From Bedellia somnulentella (taxonomy: Eukaryota > Arthropoda > Insecta > Lepidoptera > Bedelliidae): 64,000 nucleotides of DNA. Of this stretch, positions 47,901-56,950 are shown in pieces (position 1 is the stretch's first letter; each line of letters starts with the position of its first letter). The notes under the pieces were generated by a model, which worked only from the letters and a program-made list of their open reading frames with translations, made no database searches and had not been told where the DNA came from. The translations under genes and the position numbers were made by a program. The stretch covers positions 12,757,423 to 12,821,422 of the forward strand of contig OY755176.1 in NCBI GenBank assembly GCA_963576735.1. The letters run 5' to 3'.

Positions 47901-50900
47901 CGTGATGGGTTCGGATCCTGCGTCAGACCTACATTAATGAATCTTTTTGAAGTCTTATATGTAATTAATTTATTTAGGTTGTTAATGGTGAAAGGAAACA
48001 TTATGAGGATACCAATATGGTTAAGTTGTACTTAACCATGAGACAGAGTGTTCTAAAAATGCGGCATTAAGCCAGCACCCTTCCACGTGAACGCACTGTC
48101 AAAGCAAAAGTTTGGTGCTCTGAACAACAGATGACAAAATTTACACATGCAGTTCGAAGTATTAGTACCTCTGCCACCCCACCGGAGATTTACGGCGTCA
48201 AAGTTGAGATTGAGTTTAATGATGAACAGACTTTAAAACATTTCAAGTAAGCTTGCCATTAAGAGCTTATTCCATTTGTCTGAATTCAGACGTCTGAAAG
48301 CGCGTGCGTTAAGCTGGCGTACCATGAAGCTGTATCGAGCTGGTTACTATGTCAAAAAACTCTGCCTAAATAGTAACTAATTAGTGTAAAACTAAAAAAA
48401 ATAGTGCCTCTATAGTTTAGGAAATAAACACCATTTTCACTGTGTACGTTTTCACTATTTAGGCAGAGGTTTTTGACATAGTAACCAGCTCGATACAGCT
48501 TCATGGTACGCCAGCTTAACGCACGCGCTTTCAGACGTCTGAATTCAGACAAATGGAATAAGCTCTTTAATTATAGTGTCGGCTTAAATTAGCCATTACA
48601 CATTTCTAATTGGCACTTTTCGAGTGATCGTTGGGCGAGGTGGCTGGATACCTACCACGAAACATGCCTAATTTTATTATCTTTTCGTCACTCAAGTACT
48701 AAAAGTGTCTGAGAAGTATTTATAGCCGTAGGCCCGGTACGTTTGTTCAATAATTCATTTTTTTGGTGCTAAAGAGTTTTCTTTTCTATTCTATACATTC
48801 GACGAATCCAACGATACATCCATAATTGTCGCTGCTTGCATCGACTAGTAAGCGCCGAAATTAGTATTGTTCCATACTTGTGTTATAAACTTCGTTTGAC
48901 CTTCCGAGTGGCAAGTGCGACACGCATATATTATACAAGTAGTTAGAAAAGATACGGACGATAGTATCATTTTCAGTTTAAACAGTAGAATTCTCTTGAA
49001 TCGAGCAAGACAGAAACACGAGCAATATGATGGAGTCTAAACTTTGTCAATATATTTTTTTAGGAATAAATATATTTACCTTATTAAGTATGAGGAAACT
49101 AGGGATCCCGTCGGTCATTTCTAACATTTTCAGAACTTGCTGATGCAACTTATCTTTCAGCCATCTATTGGAAACATCGTGAACTACGCCAACAACGTCG
49201 GCACATCGAAGACTTTTCTCACACGCCTTTAGCATTGCTTCTGGCAACTGGTATCTGAAATTAAAGAACATAAATAGTGTACATGAGAAATTGATTATTT
49301 AAAATGCATTTAAAAATATATTTAACTTAACAATTTTTTAAATTAATTCTTAATACATTTAGGGCTACTAAAAATGAATAATATAAAAAATATTCATTGA
49401 ATAAATGCTAGACGACACGGAAACGTATTCACATTTAAATACAACAAGTTTTACTTCATGTCCCGAGTAACACATATTTTTATTTAAGAATGATATTTAT
49501 GACACCCATTTTGGTGCTAAAGAAGTGATAAACTATCATATACAACTAAACTTTTAGTTCTAATTTTCACTTTGAATTATTGTCAGATGGTATATGTACT
49601 GTACCCCAATTGTCTTAAGTTGTGTTGGTTGTGGTGACAGCTATTAAAATTTAAAACACCTAATGAATTGACACATTTTATGACTTCTGAATTATTAATT
49701 CAAGATTTATAGATTAGTATTGAAACTATTTCAGCTATACTATATATATATATGTCTACATTTCAATGAAAAGATTTTACGTAACATTTGGGTATAAAAT
49801 CGTATGGAACAAAAATTTATATTTTATCTATCTCTAAAATTATAGTAATGTATAAGAGGGCTGCAGATAAATTTTATTGCAAAGTTCCATAATACCCTTA
49901 GTCATCTTTAAAACCACCTAAAAGTATGGTATATATTTATTGTCAACTGACCATGGACAACATCATACTTACTTTTTCATTTCTTTTTCAGAAACAATAC
50001 CAGGGGTATCTAAAAATACTATTTGTGTATCTTCATGGAAACTCATTGCTCTAGCCATTTTAATTGTAGTGTGAACTTTGTTCGAGGCAGCACATACCTA
50101 GAAATTAACAGTAATATCCATTTTTACTACACTGCATACTCTTATTTAATTACTTATACTCACAACCTTTATTTGCATTATGGTAGGTAGAGTCTATTCA
50201 TTGCCACTGCATAATCCTGACAAATCTCTTTTGCCTGAAGGTGATAAAAGTGAGGGAATCAGATTTATAAACCTCCTCATACATACTACTATGACCAACT
50301 TAAAAAAAGTAGGAGGTACTCAATTTGTAAGTTTTTTTATATTTTATTTATGTTACTCTGTTATTAGGCTATGGATTTCTAAAGTTGTTTTTCTGTTCCG
50401 TTGGACCTCCAATTAACCAGACCAATTTTATTTTTTTTATGAGATGTCCATTAAGGTAAATCAGTGTAATGTTTTTTTTTCTATGAACACATGCCAGAAA
50501 AGATATTTTTTTTTATTACAAATTTATATTTATATTATTTCCAACAAATTTATATAATGAAAATATGAAATGTACAAAATCACAGTGTTGAAAATTACTC
50601 ATAAAACTTGATACATACATACATACATATACTCACGGCTATAAATCCCTTAACAGGGTAGCCAAAGCTTTGGAATGAAAAAATTCCTCAGCCACTTTTG
50701 GAAGTTGATTGGGGAAAAGATGGTAATAATAAATGTTTTTGGTGACGGGTCTCCAACCACATCGCCCAAAAATCACTTAATAAGTCCCTATACCCTTAGT
50801 CGCCTCTTACGATCACCCACGGGTAGAAATGGGGTAGTGTTATTCTAAGCAGACACTACACGGCAACTAATAAAACTCGATGAATAATAATTTTAAACAA

Positions 50901-53900
50901 TTAAAAGCAATTAATAAGTATAAGAACAAAACAATACTTCTTATTGAAAATATTAATACACCTAACTTAATCATGGCTGTAAGTACAAAAATAGCTTCAG
51001 CGCAGAACTTCTTGTAATAATAAATTCCTTGATGAAAATTAGAAATTTAATTGGATAAAGATTCTAAAATAAAGGATTACGCTGGCCTTTGATGGGATTT
51101 GCCTCTTGCAATGCCCACAGGAACAAATGACTCATGGGTTATAATACAACATTTATAGAATAGAATAGAAAACTCTTTATTGCACATCAAAAAGGAGAAA
51201 CATAACATAACATAACATAAACGTTCACGCCGAATATCCCCAAAGGGGTTGGCAGAGGTACTAATATTTCTGAACATCACGTGACTTTGTCACCTGATGT
51301 TCAGAGTACCCACGTTTTGCATGGACAGTGTACTCACGTGATAGGGGGCAGGCCTATCGCCGTTTTGTACGAATACACTGTCACATGACTAAGTACAACT
51401 CAGCCATGTAGGTTTCCTCACGATGTTTTCCCTCACCGTTAACAACCATGATAAATTAACCACACATATGTCTTTAGAAAAGACAAATTGGTGTAGGCCC
51501 GACCCAGGATTGGAACACTAGTCGTTTGCACGATAACCGAGTGTTCTACCCACTGGGCTATCACGGTTGCTTGGTTGGTTGGTTGGAGAAACATTTACAA
51601 AATAATAACAAAGTAAAATTAGCAGTCTTATCACTAAAAGCGATCTCTTCCTGACAACCTTTGAATGGAGAGGTCAATAAATTCATGTGAGATAGATGTG
51701 AAATAACATGGTGAAACTGATAACTATGTGTTAATCTACACAATAAATACATTATAATTTTCTAGTTTAGTTACTAAATTAAAAATAATAAACTATTAAC
51801 AAACATATACAATGTATATAAGTATTAATTTATTGTATCATATGTATGTCATACATTAATACTTATAATACATACATACATACATACATATACTCACGCC
51901 ATTAATTCCCATTGGGGTAGGCAGAGACTATCGATCGCCACTTCGTACGATCCTGACAAACCTCTCTAGCTTCGTTCACATCCATCAATCTTTTCATACA
52001 TGCTCTTTTATTCTTCATACTTCGGACGCCAGCCTTTTTGAGCACACTCTCAATTTGGTCCAAGTGTGTTCTCCGTGGTCGTCCTCTACTAACATTACCA
52101 TCCACACTAGCTCTATAGATCCCTTTTACCAATTTTCTATCATCCATCCTCTCTATGTGCCCAAACCATCTCAACATTCCTTTTTCTATCTTTCTTACAA
52201 TATCATCTTTCACACCACACTTTTCACGAATAACGCTATTTCTCACTCGGTCACACAATCTAACATTACAAATTTTTCTGAGGGACCTCATCTCTACTGC
52301 ATTCACTCTGCTCTCATGCTTCTTCTGCCACACCCAACATTCGCTTCCATACATAAGCGTAGGAACAAGAACAGCATCATGCACAGCCATTCGGGCCTTT
52401 TCAGACACCGATTGACTGATCATTAGGCTATTCATTGCTCCATTTACCGCATTACCCTTTTTCACTCTTCTTTCAATGTCTTCATCACATTTTCCATCCC
52501 TTGTAAACAAACTTCCCAGATATACAAACTCCTTCACCTGTTCCACATCCTTACCATCAATCGCAATCACGCATTCTGTCACATCTTCCTGTCTCTCAAA
52601 AACCATCGTTTTGGTCTTATCCACATTCACCCTCATTCCCTTTCTTACAAAAGACTCACATGCAATATTCATCATCTCTTGCAACTCTTCTGCCGATGAT
52701 GCAAGTAGCACTTGATCGTCAGCATACAAGAGGCATTTAATGATGAATCCACCCATCCTTAGTCCATAATCACTTTCACGCAACTCTGTCAAACAGTCAT
52801 CCATGAACAAATTGAAGAGCCACGGAGAAGCTACACATCCCTGTCGGACACCCCTAGAGATTCCGAACCAGTCAGTGTTTTCCCCGTTTACTCTTACACA
52901 TGCACTAGAATCCTCATAGAGTGATACCAGTGCACGTATAAGTCGACTCCCCAAACCGAACTTGGATAACACCTCCCATAAACACTTTCTTACCACCCTA
53001 TCATACGCCTTCTCTAAATCAATGAAGGAGCAATACATCTTTTGGTTCTTAGCTAAGAACTTTTCAGTGATGCTCCTTAGAGAGAAGATTTGATCCATAC
53101 ATCCCATTCCTTTCCTAAATCCCGCTTGCACATCCCATATTTTCTCATCAGTTTCATTCATCACTCTTTCAATCAGTACCTTAGCATACAATTTACCAAC
53201 AATGCTGAGTAAGCTGATGCCGCGGTAGTTTTTAGCCTCTTGGTGTGACCCCTTTCCTTTATATAGAGGCACAATCACAGCCTTGCACCAGTCTCGAGGT
53301 ACTTTGCCACTCGACCAGCATTTTTGGAAAAGGAAGTACAACCAAGAAGCCACCAACCCTTTACCAGCCCTCAGCATTTCGATAGTAATCCTATCATACC
53401 CTGCCGCCTTCCCTACTTTCATACTTTTCATTGCTTTCATTATTTCTTCCATACTAATCTCACTGTCACTGAAATCACCCATCTCTTCGTTCCAATCAAC
53501 ATTACTGTCGATTGGCGAAGAAATGGATGCATCCTCTTTTTCTAACAGTCCCTCAAAATAATTCTTCCATACCCGTTTCATGCTACTTTCATCCGTCGCC
53601 AATTCACCCTGTTCATCTCTTATTACACTCACTCTCGTGTTTTGGGAAACTCCCTTTTCCTTCCGGATATACTTCCAGAATAACTTTTGGTTATTCCGGA
53701 AATTATCAGAAAGTTTCCTCTCACACCACTCTTGCAAATCCCGCTTTTTCTTTTCTATTTTCTTCTTCACCTCATTCTTAACTCTCTTATATTCATCTTC
53801 ACTTTTCTGCACTACATCGTCAGTTACACTCGCATTCATCCGTTTACTAGCTTTAATCGCTAGTAAATCTAACCACGCTTTCTTCTTATCTCCAACCGCC

Positions 53901-55538
53901 TCTTTCACAACTTTATCCCACCAACTTGTTGGTGGTCTATTTGACCTTTTACACACACCACAAACTTCCGTCGCACATTCAACCATCGTCGATTTGAGCA
54001 CATCCCATACTTCTTCTATTTCCATTTCATCCTTCATCTCCACGCAACTTAGTCTATCATCCAATTTTCTCACATATTCATCTCTGATATTTTCATCTTC
54101 TTGCAGTTTTTCCACTTTTATTCTCGCAAAATCCGTTGTTGACACTTTAGGCCTGTGACGCCAACGCGTACACAGACCCCTTAATCGTGATATAACGAGA
54201 AAGTGATCTGTGCCAACGTTCGTGCCCCTATAGACCCTGGTGTCAACAACCTTTGCTCTCAGCCTTTCATCAACTATCACAAAATCAATCATACTTCTCT
54301 CGCTTCCCCTCTGTCTTGTATACATATGGATATCTTTGTGTTTAAACAACGTGTTTGTAACACAAAGATTCCTCTCCAAACATACCTCAATCAATTTCTC
54401 ACCATTCTCATTCATTCTTTGATCACCAAACTTTCCTAAAACTCTTTCGCAACCGTTGCGTGACACACCAACCCAGCCATTAAAATCTCCTAACATTATA
54501 AGTCTCTCATTCTGATCACACCCATTCACAACATCGTCTAACAGATTCCAAAACTCCTCCCTCTCGGATAGGGATTTAGACATGTCCGGAGCATAAACGC
54601 AAATTATGCGCATCCGGACTAGTCCCAATTTCACCTTAATCCACAGGAGCCTTGGACTCACACATTCGTAATCTTTCATACACTGAGCCATCCTTTCAGA
54701 TATCAGAAGTCCCACTCCTTGGCTAGCTCGGTCATTGTCAGCGACTCCAGACCAGATTGCTGTGATGTTGCCAAGTTGTGAAACTTCCTTTCCCTTACGC
54801 TTCGTCTCATTTAAACATAGAAAATCCAGTTTTCTTTCATTCATAATCATACATACTTCATCTAATTTTTCAAACATTCCTCCACATACATTCATCGTAC
54901 TGAAGCGGGTCTCTTTAGCCCACTTTTCGCCCCGTGAGAAACCATGGCGTGATGAGTGGCGAGCTACATCGCCGCCTCCGTGTTTATTAGAATTGGAACA
55001 CATATTGGACCCACGAGAAGCAAGGGAAGTAAACTGTCCACCTAGCCAGAGCCCCGCTTGACTAGGTAAGGTTATTTAGTACCCGGAGTGCACCAAGCTC
55101 CGGGACGGCGGCACGCTAGCGACCAGGCTCACCCCTGGCCACGCATCCCTCGGCGCGGCAGACCTTGGATTGGTGTAAGGGCGAAGATGGAAAAGCCCTA
55201 GTCCCTTAGTCGACTTCTACGACACCCGCGGGAAGAGATGGGGTAGTGCTATTCTAAGCCGACACTACACAGCGCCATCAATCGTTATTATCGCGTACAT
55301 CAATATTATTATATATACTTTATATTATATATTACATTTATAGTTGTTGTTGAGATAACTAAATGCATACCTTTCTTTCAATGATTTTGTTTATCAAAGT
55401 GCTCTTTCCCACATTGGGTGCTCCGATTATGGCCACATTAACAACTTTATTTATTTTCCGTGAATATACCTCCTGGGGCAATGAGGAAAAAAATGCACAC
55501 CCCGGAGGCCGTATTATATTTACAGCTTTTATTAGCAT
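44627..55538 (-). CDS. ERAL1: GTPase Era-like, mitochondrial (ERAL1), five exons
   Basis: Spliced CDS, 5' to 3' on the minus strand: 55538-55371, 50097-49973, 49254-49080, 47695-47507, 44995-44627. It is 341 aa with all GT/AG junctions in phase. G motifs: G1 GAPNVGKST (39-47), a KVHTT region around 63-67 (G2), G3 DTPG (86-89), G4 NKVD (155-158, split by intron 3), G5 VSALQ (206-210). The C-terminal KH domain (about 275-335) has the GAGG loop at 302-305. Era-family GTPases bind the 3' end of small-subunit rRNA and assist ribosome assembly; ERAL1 does so for the mitochondrial 28S subunit. The short basic, hydrophobic N-terminus (MLIKAVNIIRPPGCAFF) fits a targeting peptide. An in-frame TGA nine bases upstream makes 55538 the first possible ATG. 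All exons look intact although the introns are full of transposons. Confidence 0.95.
45068..45634 (+). mobile_element. LINE-A 5'-truncated copy in ERAL1 intron 4, perfect 13-bp TSD
   Basis: Encodes the last ~180 codons of the LINE-A ORF with a few lesions, including TAG at 45386 where the parent has TTG. It lies antisense to ERAL1. TAAAGTTTAACAA at 45055-45067 and 45635-45647 flanks it. Confidence 0.95.
45718..45930 (-). mobile_element. SIDE in ERAL1 intron 4
   Basis: Tail and middle blocks are clear (GGTAGCCAGATCTTTGGAAT, CGCCTCTTACGATCACCCAC). The head ends at about 45930 after TATTCTAAGC. Confidence 0.85.
46125..47025 (-). mobile_element. LINE-D: 5'-truncated LINE with 3' end, ERAL1 intron 4
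   Basis: The C-terminal reverse-transcriptase region (to 46559) is followed by a 3'UTR ending in the GTCTGGAAGAGATCGCTTTT block and a TTCTA-type tail at about 46125-46140. This copy links the orphan 3'-end fragments at 8773, 39171, 51150 and 63563 to a coding LINE. Confidence 0.8.
46559..47010 (-). pseudogene. LINE-D reverse transcriptase C-terminal fragment
   Basis: The frame, open from about 46965 to 46559, reads ATKTALAQSLLLPLLDYADT, then EEQLNIHERLQNFCIRFIFG and WLPIRLRRNAHTLFLLYSIL. This is the region after the reverse-transcriptase domain in Jockey/CR1-group elements. A TAA near 46975 replaces an expected Gln codon. It lacks all catalytic motifs. Confidence 0.8.
47034..47180 (-). mobile_element. 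LINE-A 3' fragment, ERAL1 intron 4
   Basis: Plus-strand text CATACATATACTCACGCCAT, ATTCCCATTGGGTAGACAGA and TTCTTTTTGAGCACATTCCC matches the end of LINE-A on the minus strand, with a central deletion. Confidence 0.8.
47219..47460 (+). mobile_element. SINE-2: tRNA-derived lepidopteran SINE, ERAL1 intron 4
   Basis: The tRNA-like head has an A box (CGTGGCCGAGTGGATAGG) and a B box (AGGTTCGATCC). A body follows (ATGTGATGAGCATAAACAT, ATATCGTTGAGTTAGTATCC). The body resembles, from memory, a SINE core found across Lepidoptera. Its 3' end is AT-rich. Confidence 0.8.
47507..47695 (-). CDS. ERAL1: ERAL1 exon 4 (G4 end, G5)
   Basis: 63 codons, from VDMLKSKSQ (completing G4) to VSALQGDGVADIR, with an ATTACAG acceptor and a GTAAGA donor. 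Confidence 0.93.
47885..48215 (+). mobile_element. SINE-1, old diverged copy, ERAL1 intron 3
   Basis: A weak tRNA-like head with a B-box-like GGGTTCGGATCC, then GGTGAAAGGAAACATTATGA, TTCGAAGTATTAGTACCTCT and GATTTACGGCGTCAAAG. Confidence 0.65.
48259..48570. mobile_element. Near-perfect palindromic MITE flanked by TTAA, ERAL1 intron 3
   Basis: Two arms of about 118 bp (48259-48377 and 48450-48570) are almost identical when inverted. Examples are GTCTGAATTCAGACGTCTGA, and GCTGGTTACTATGTC against GACATAGTAACCAGC. They surround a ~72-bp spacer. TTAA lies at 48259-48262 and 48567-48570, which could be a piggyBac-type duplication, though the outer repeats are offset by one base. No ORF. Confidence 0.85.
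48632..48740 (+). mobile_element. SIDE remnant, ERAL1 intron 3
   Basis: Scattered matches only: GGGCGAGGTGGCTGGATACC, AAAAGTGTCTGAGAAGTATT and TATAGCCGTAGGCCC in the family order. Confidence 0.45.
49080..49254 (-). CDS. ERAL1: ERAL1 exon 3
   Basis: Encodes YQLPEAMLKACEKSLRCADV through FLILNK. TTTCAG acceptor and AAG|GTAAAT donor. The last two codons are the start of the G4 NKxD motif. Confidence 0.93.
49973..50097 (-). CDS. ERAL1: ERAL1 exon 2 (G2, G3)
   Basis: Begins VCAASNKVHTT after a TTTCTAG acceptor. It contains DTPGIVSEKEMK and ends at a GTAAGT donor in phase 2. Too short to be noticed as an ORF alone. Confidence 0.93.
50613..50869 (-). mobile_element. SIDE, complete copy with TSD, ERAL1 intron 1
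   Basis: Complete, with an (ATGT)n tail. ATAAAACTTGAT at 50601-50612 and ATAAAACTCGAT at 50870-50881 flank it (one mismatch). Confidence 0.95.
51150..51745 (-). mobile_element. LINE-D 3'-end copy split by SINE-1, ERAL1 intron 1
   Basis: Parts at 51150-51203 and 51585-51745 join to give the standard LINE-D 3' end. The join is marked by the SINE-1 target-site duplication. Confidence 0.85.
51204..51584 (-). mobile_element. SINE-1, full length with TSD, ERAL1 intron 1
   Basis: The tRNA-like head is at 51490-51568 (minus strand), the body matches 15759-16062, and the tail is of AACAT type at 51204-51220. The duplication GGAGAAACAT is at 51194-51203 and 51585-51594. This is the best copy for defining the SINE-1 consensus. 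Confidence 0.95.
51868..55277 (-). mobile_element. LINE-A: full-length single-ORF RTE-like LINE, ERAL1 intron 1
   Basis: A 5'UTR of about 270 bp starts with the head GCTGTGTAGTGTCGGCTTAG (55277 downwards). An intact 1033-codon ORF follows, then a 3'UTR of about a dozen bases and an (ATGT)n tail. A single endonuclease-RT ORF, a very short 3'UTR and a tetranucleotide tail are typical of RTE-like LINEs. Clade membership is inferred. It is on the same strand as ERAL1. No clear target-site duplication was found. Confidence 0.93.
51902..55003 (-). CDS. LINE-A endonuclease-reverse transcriptase, intact ORF
   Basis: 1033 aa from ATG 55003 with no interruption. The N-terminal ~45 residues are basic. 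The APE-type endonuclease (about 35-265) has FSTMNVCG, FLCLNETKRKG with the catalytic Glu, MLGDFNGWVG, MIDFVIVD and GTDHFLV. A charged linker (about 290-480) is followed by the reverse transcriptase (about 530-800) with GISLLSIVGKLYAKVL, FIDLEKAYDRV, GVRQGCVASPWLFN and YADD at 760-763. The C-terminal region has VPTLMYGSECW and WFGHIERMDDRK, ending in SIVSAYPNGN. It would nick target DNA and copy element RNA at the nick. An open frame of this length in a 3.4-kb element suggests recent insertion. Activity is not shown. Confidence 0.95.
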   Translation of the reverse strand: MCSNSNKHGGGDVARHSSRHGFSRGEKWAKETRFSTMNVCGGMFEKLDEVCMIMNERKLDFLCLNETKRKGKEVSQLGNITAIWSGVADNDRASQGVGLLISERMAQCMKDYECVSPRLLWIKVKLGLVRMRIICVYAPDMSKSLSEREEFWNLLDDVVNGCDQNERLIMLGDFNGWVGVSRNGCERVLGKFGDQRMNENGEKLIEVCLERNLCVTNTLFKHKDIHMYTRQRGSERSMIDFVIVDERLRAKVVDTRVYRGTNVGTDHFLVISRLRGLCTRWRHRPKVSTTDFARIKVEKLQEDENIRDEYVRKLDDRLSCVEMKDEMEIEEVWDVLKSTMVECATEVCGVCKRSNRPPTSWWDKVVKEAVGDKKKAWLDLLAIKASKRMNASVTDDVVQKSEDEYKRVKNEVKKKIEKKKRDLQEWCERKLSDNFRNNQKLFWKYIRKEKGVSQNTRVSVIRDEQGELATDESSMKRVWKNYFEGLLEKEDASISSPIDSNVDWNEEMGDFSDSEISMEEIMKAMKSMKVGKAAGYDRITIEMLRAGKGLVASWLYFLFQKCWSSGKVPRDWCKAVIVPLYKGKGSHQEAKNYRGISLLSIVGKLYAKVLIERVMNETDEKIWDVQAGFRKGMGCMDQIFSLRSITEKFLAKNQKMYCSFIDLEKAYDRVVRKCLWEVLSKFGLGSRLIRALVSLYEDSSACVRVNGENTDWFGISRGVRQGCVASPWLFNLFMDDCLTELRESDYGLRMGGFIIKCLLYADDQVLLASSAEELQEMMNIACESFVRKGMRVNVDKTKTMVFERQEDVTECVIAIDGKDVEQVKEFVYLGSLFTRDGKCDEDIERRVKKGNAVNGAMNSLMISQSVSEKARMAVHDAVLVPTLMYGSECWVWQKKHESRVNAVEMRSLRKICNVRLCDRVRNSVIREKCGVKDDIVRKIEKGMLRWFGHIERMDDRKLVKGIYRASVDGNVSRGRPRRTHLDQIESVLKKAGVRSMKNKRACMKRLMDVNEAREVCQDRTKWRSIVSAYPNGN
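55371..55538 (-). CDS. ERAL1: ERAL1 exon 1 (start, G1/P-loop)
   Basis: 56 codons from ATG to GAAAG|GTATGC, phase 0. Carries the P-loop GAPNVGKST. Confidence 0.93.
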
Positions 55539-55540
55539 CT

Positions 55541-56670
55541 TAAATCAGAAATATGTATTAGTTACATTAACACATAAATTAAAACAGTAAAATGTGTATA
55601 ATGTATCAGACCAGTGCGTGTATATTAAGTAATGTAATAGTACTTCATATTTTTTATATCCACAGAACTATCCACAGAGAAACTGAAAGTCTTTAGCAAA
55701 ACTTTGATAAATAGTTACTTAAATTCCAATGTTTTCATTTATAAGTTTAAGGTTATAATTACAATACTGTACTTTGTTTTCGTTCGTACATTATCAAACA
55801 GGTTAAAGTACAAACCATGCAGTCTCTGCCGTTTTAGTATTTTCAGTATAGGATGTTATGCTGCATGTACTGCGATAATATGAACGAGGGTTTCCTCAGA
55901 CTGTGTTATTTAAAATCATCCACAAAGAGGGCTTAGCTGAATATACCGCTATTCTTTAAATCAAAGTACATACAAAAATACATCAAACTCAAACATCAAT
56001 AATTTCACACTATCCAAGTAATGAGAGGTTTTCTTTTTGAGAAATAAAAAAACAACATAGTTTCCTAGAGCTCTGTAGATGGCGTTGATGTAACTACGTT
56101 ACTTACCGTAGACAGAGAATAAATAGACCCAGGGGAAGCGTGTCGGCAAGTGAGATGGGTAATACAAAATAGTGTTGTTACTCAAAATAGTTTTCCCCGT
56201 ATTGTGGGTAATTTTACAATTATTTTTTGAACTTTATGTTCGAAATTTTCCAATCAATTATTTGATAATTATTATCACTATAGTAGTTTTTTATTTGTTA
56301 TTAGTCAAAGTTAGTCCAAAACATATAGAAGTAAACCTATGAACCGTGTATCCAAACGATCGGCATGCTCGTCGTCATCGGGGGCTGATGAGTCCCGCGC
56401 ATAGATCACACACATCCGAAAACTATATCAAATTAGAGCAAAAAATATTTACTATCCATCAAAATAAGGTCAACCCTCCGAAGGGAATGCAGATCGTTTA
56501 ATTAGATACATAGTACTATATGTATTTGCGAAATAAATAAAACAATCGAATGTATTACTGAAAAGGTTTAATTCTTTAACATTATTACATTAGTATATTA
56601 TTACAAGTGTGTGTGTGGGTGCATGGTAAATATTACATGGCTATAATGATGAATTCTTGCACTTAATGAA
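55541..56670. other. Intergenic region upstream of ERAL1
   Basis: Presumed promoter side of ERAL1. No TATA box or other motif was confidently assigned. CTGATGAGTCC at about 56384 was examined as a ribozyme core and rejected. Confidence 0.4.
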
Positions 56671-56676
56671 CGTCAT

Positions 56677-56830
56677 AATTCCTAATAAATAAAGAATAAA
56701 TAAAGGAAGGAAAAATTTCGACACAGGCGGGAATCGAACCCGCGACCTCGGGTATACGCCCCGACGCTCTGCCAACTGAGCCACCGTGTCAATTGGCTGC
56801 CAGTGCGAAATTCTTCTATCCTTTATTTCT
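56677..56830 (-). mobile_element. tRNA-like element, copy with complete tRNA-like core
   Basis: The arm AATAAATAAAGAATAAATAA on the left is shared with 56951-57172, followed by the full tRNA-like core at 56719-56790. The right side (TCCTTTATTTCTTTTA) is only partly an inverted arm. Confidence 0.75.
56719..56790 (-). repeat. tRNA-like sequence (pseudo-tRNA / SINE head)
   Basis: It folds as a cloverleaf by eye: acceptor GACACGG/CTGTGTC (7 bp, one G-T), D arm GCTC/GAGC, anticodon stem TCGGG/CCCGA, T stem GCGGG/CCCGC with loop TTCGATT. The A box TGGCTCAGTTGG and B box GGTTCGATTCC are perfect. The anticodon position reads GTA, but loop position 33 is C where functional tRNAs have U, there is no intron as expected for eukaryotic tRNA-Tyr, and the same sequence recurs truncated nearby. 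I therefore call it a tRNA-derived repeat, not a gene. Confidence 0.7.
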
Positions 56831-56950
56831 TTTACACTTTTAAGTAGTGTTTGCGTTTCCTACCTCCGAATTTTTAACTAATTCGGAAGGCCACTTGTCT
56901 ACCTTTTCAGATAGAATGCAAATGTTGAAAACGCCTAACTATCACATAAT

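Noticed and set aside
52055..54439. Several plus-strand ORFs of 60-192 codons opposite the LINE-A ORF
   Set aside because: They are antisense shadows of the intact LINE-A reading frame and have low-complexity Ser/Thr-rich composition.
56384..56440. CTGATGAGTCC followed by CCGAAAAC, resembling hammerhead ribozyme core elements
   Set aside because: The 22-25 nt between the two conserved boxes do not form a stem II, and no helix I/III pairing around a cleavage site was found. Chance match is more likely.
56719..56790. A functional tRNA-Tyr (GTA) gene
   Set aside because: Loop position 33 is not U, there is no intron, the acceptor end is not tRNA-Tyr-like, and truncated copies of the same sequence are dispersed in the window. 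It is better explained as a tRNA-derived repeat.
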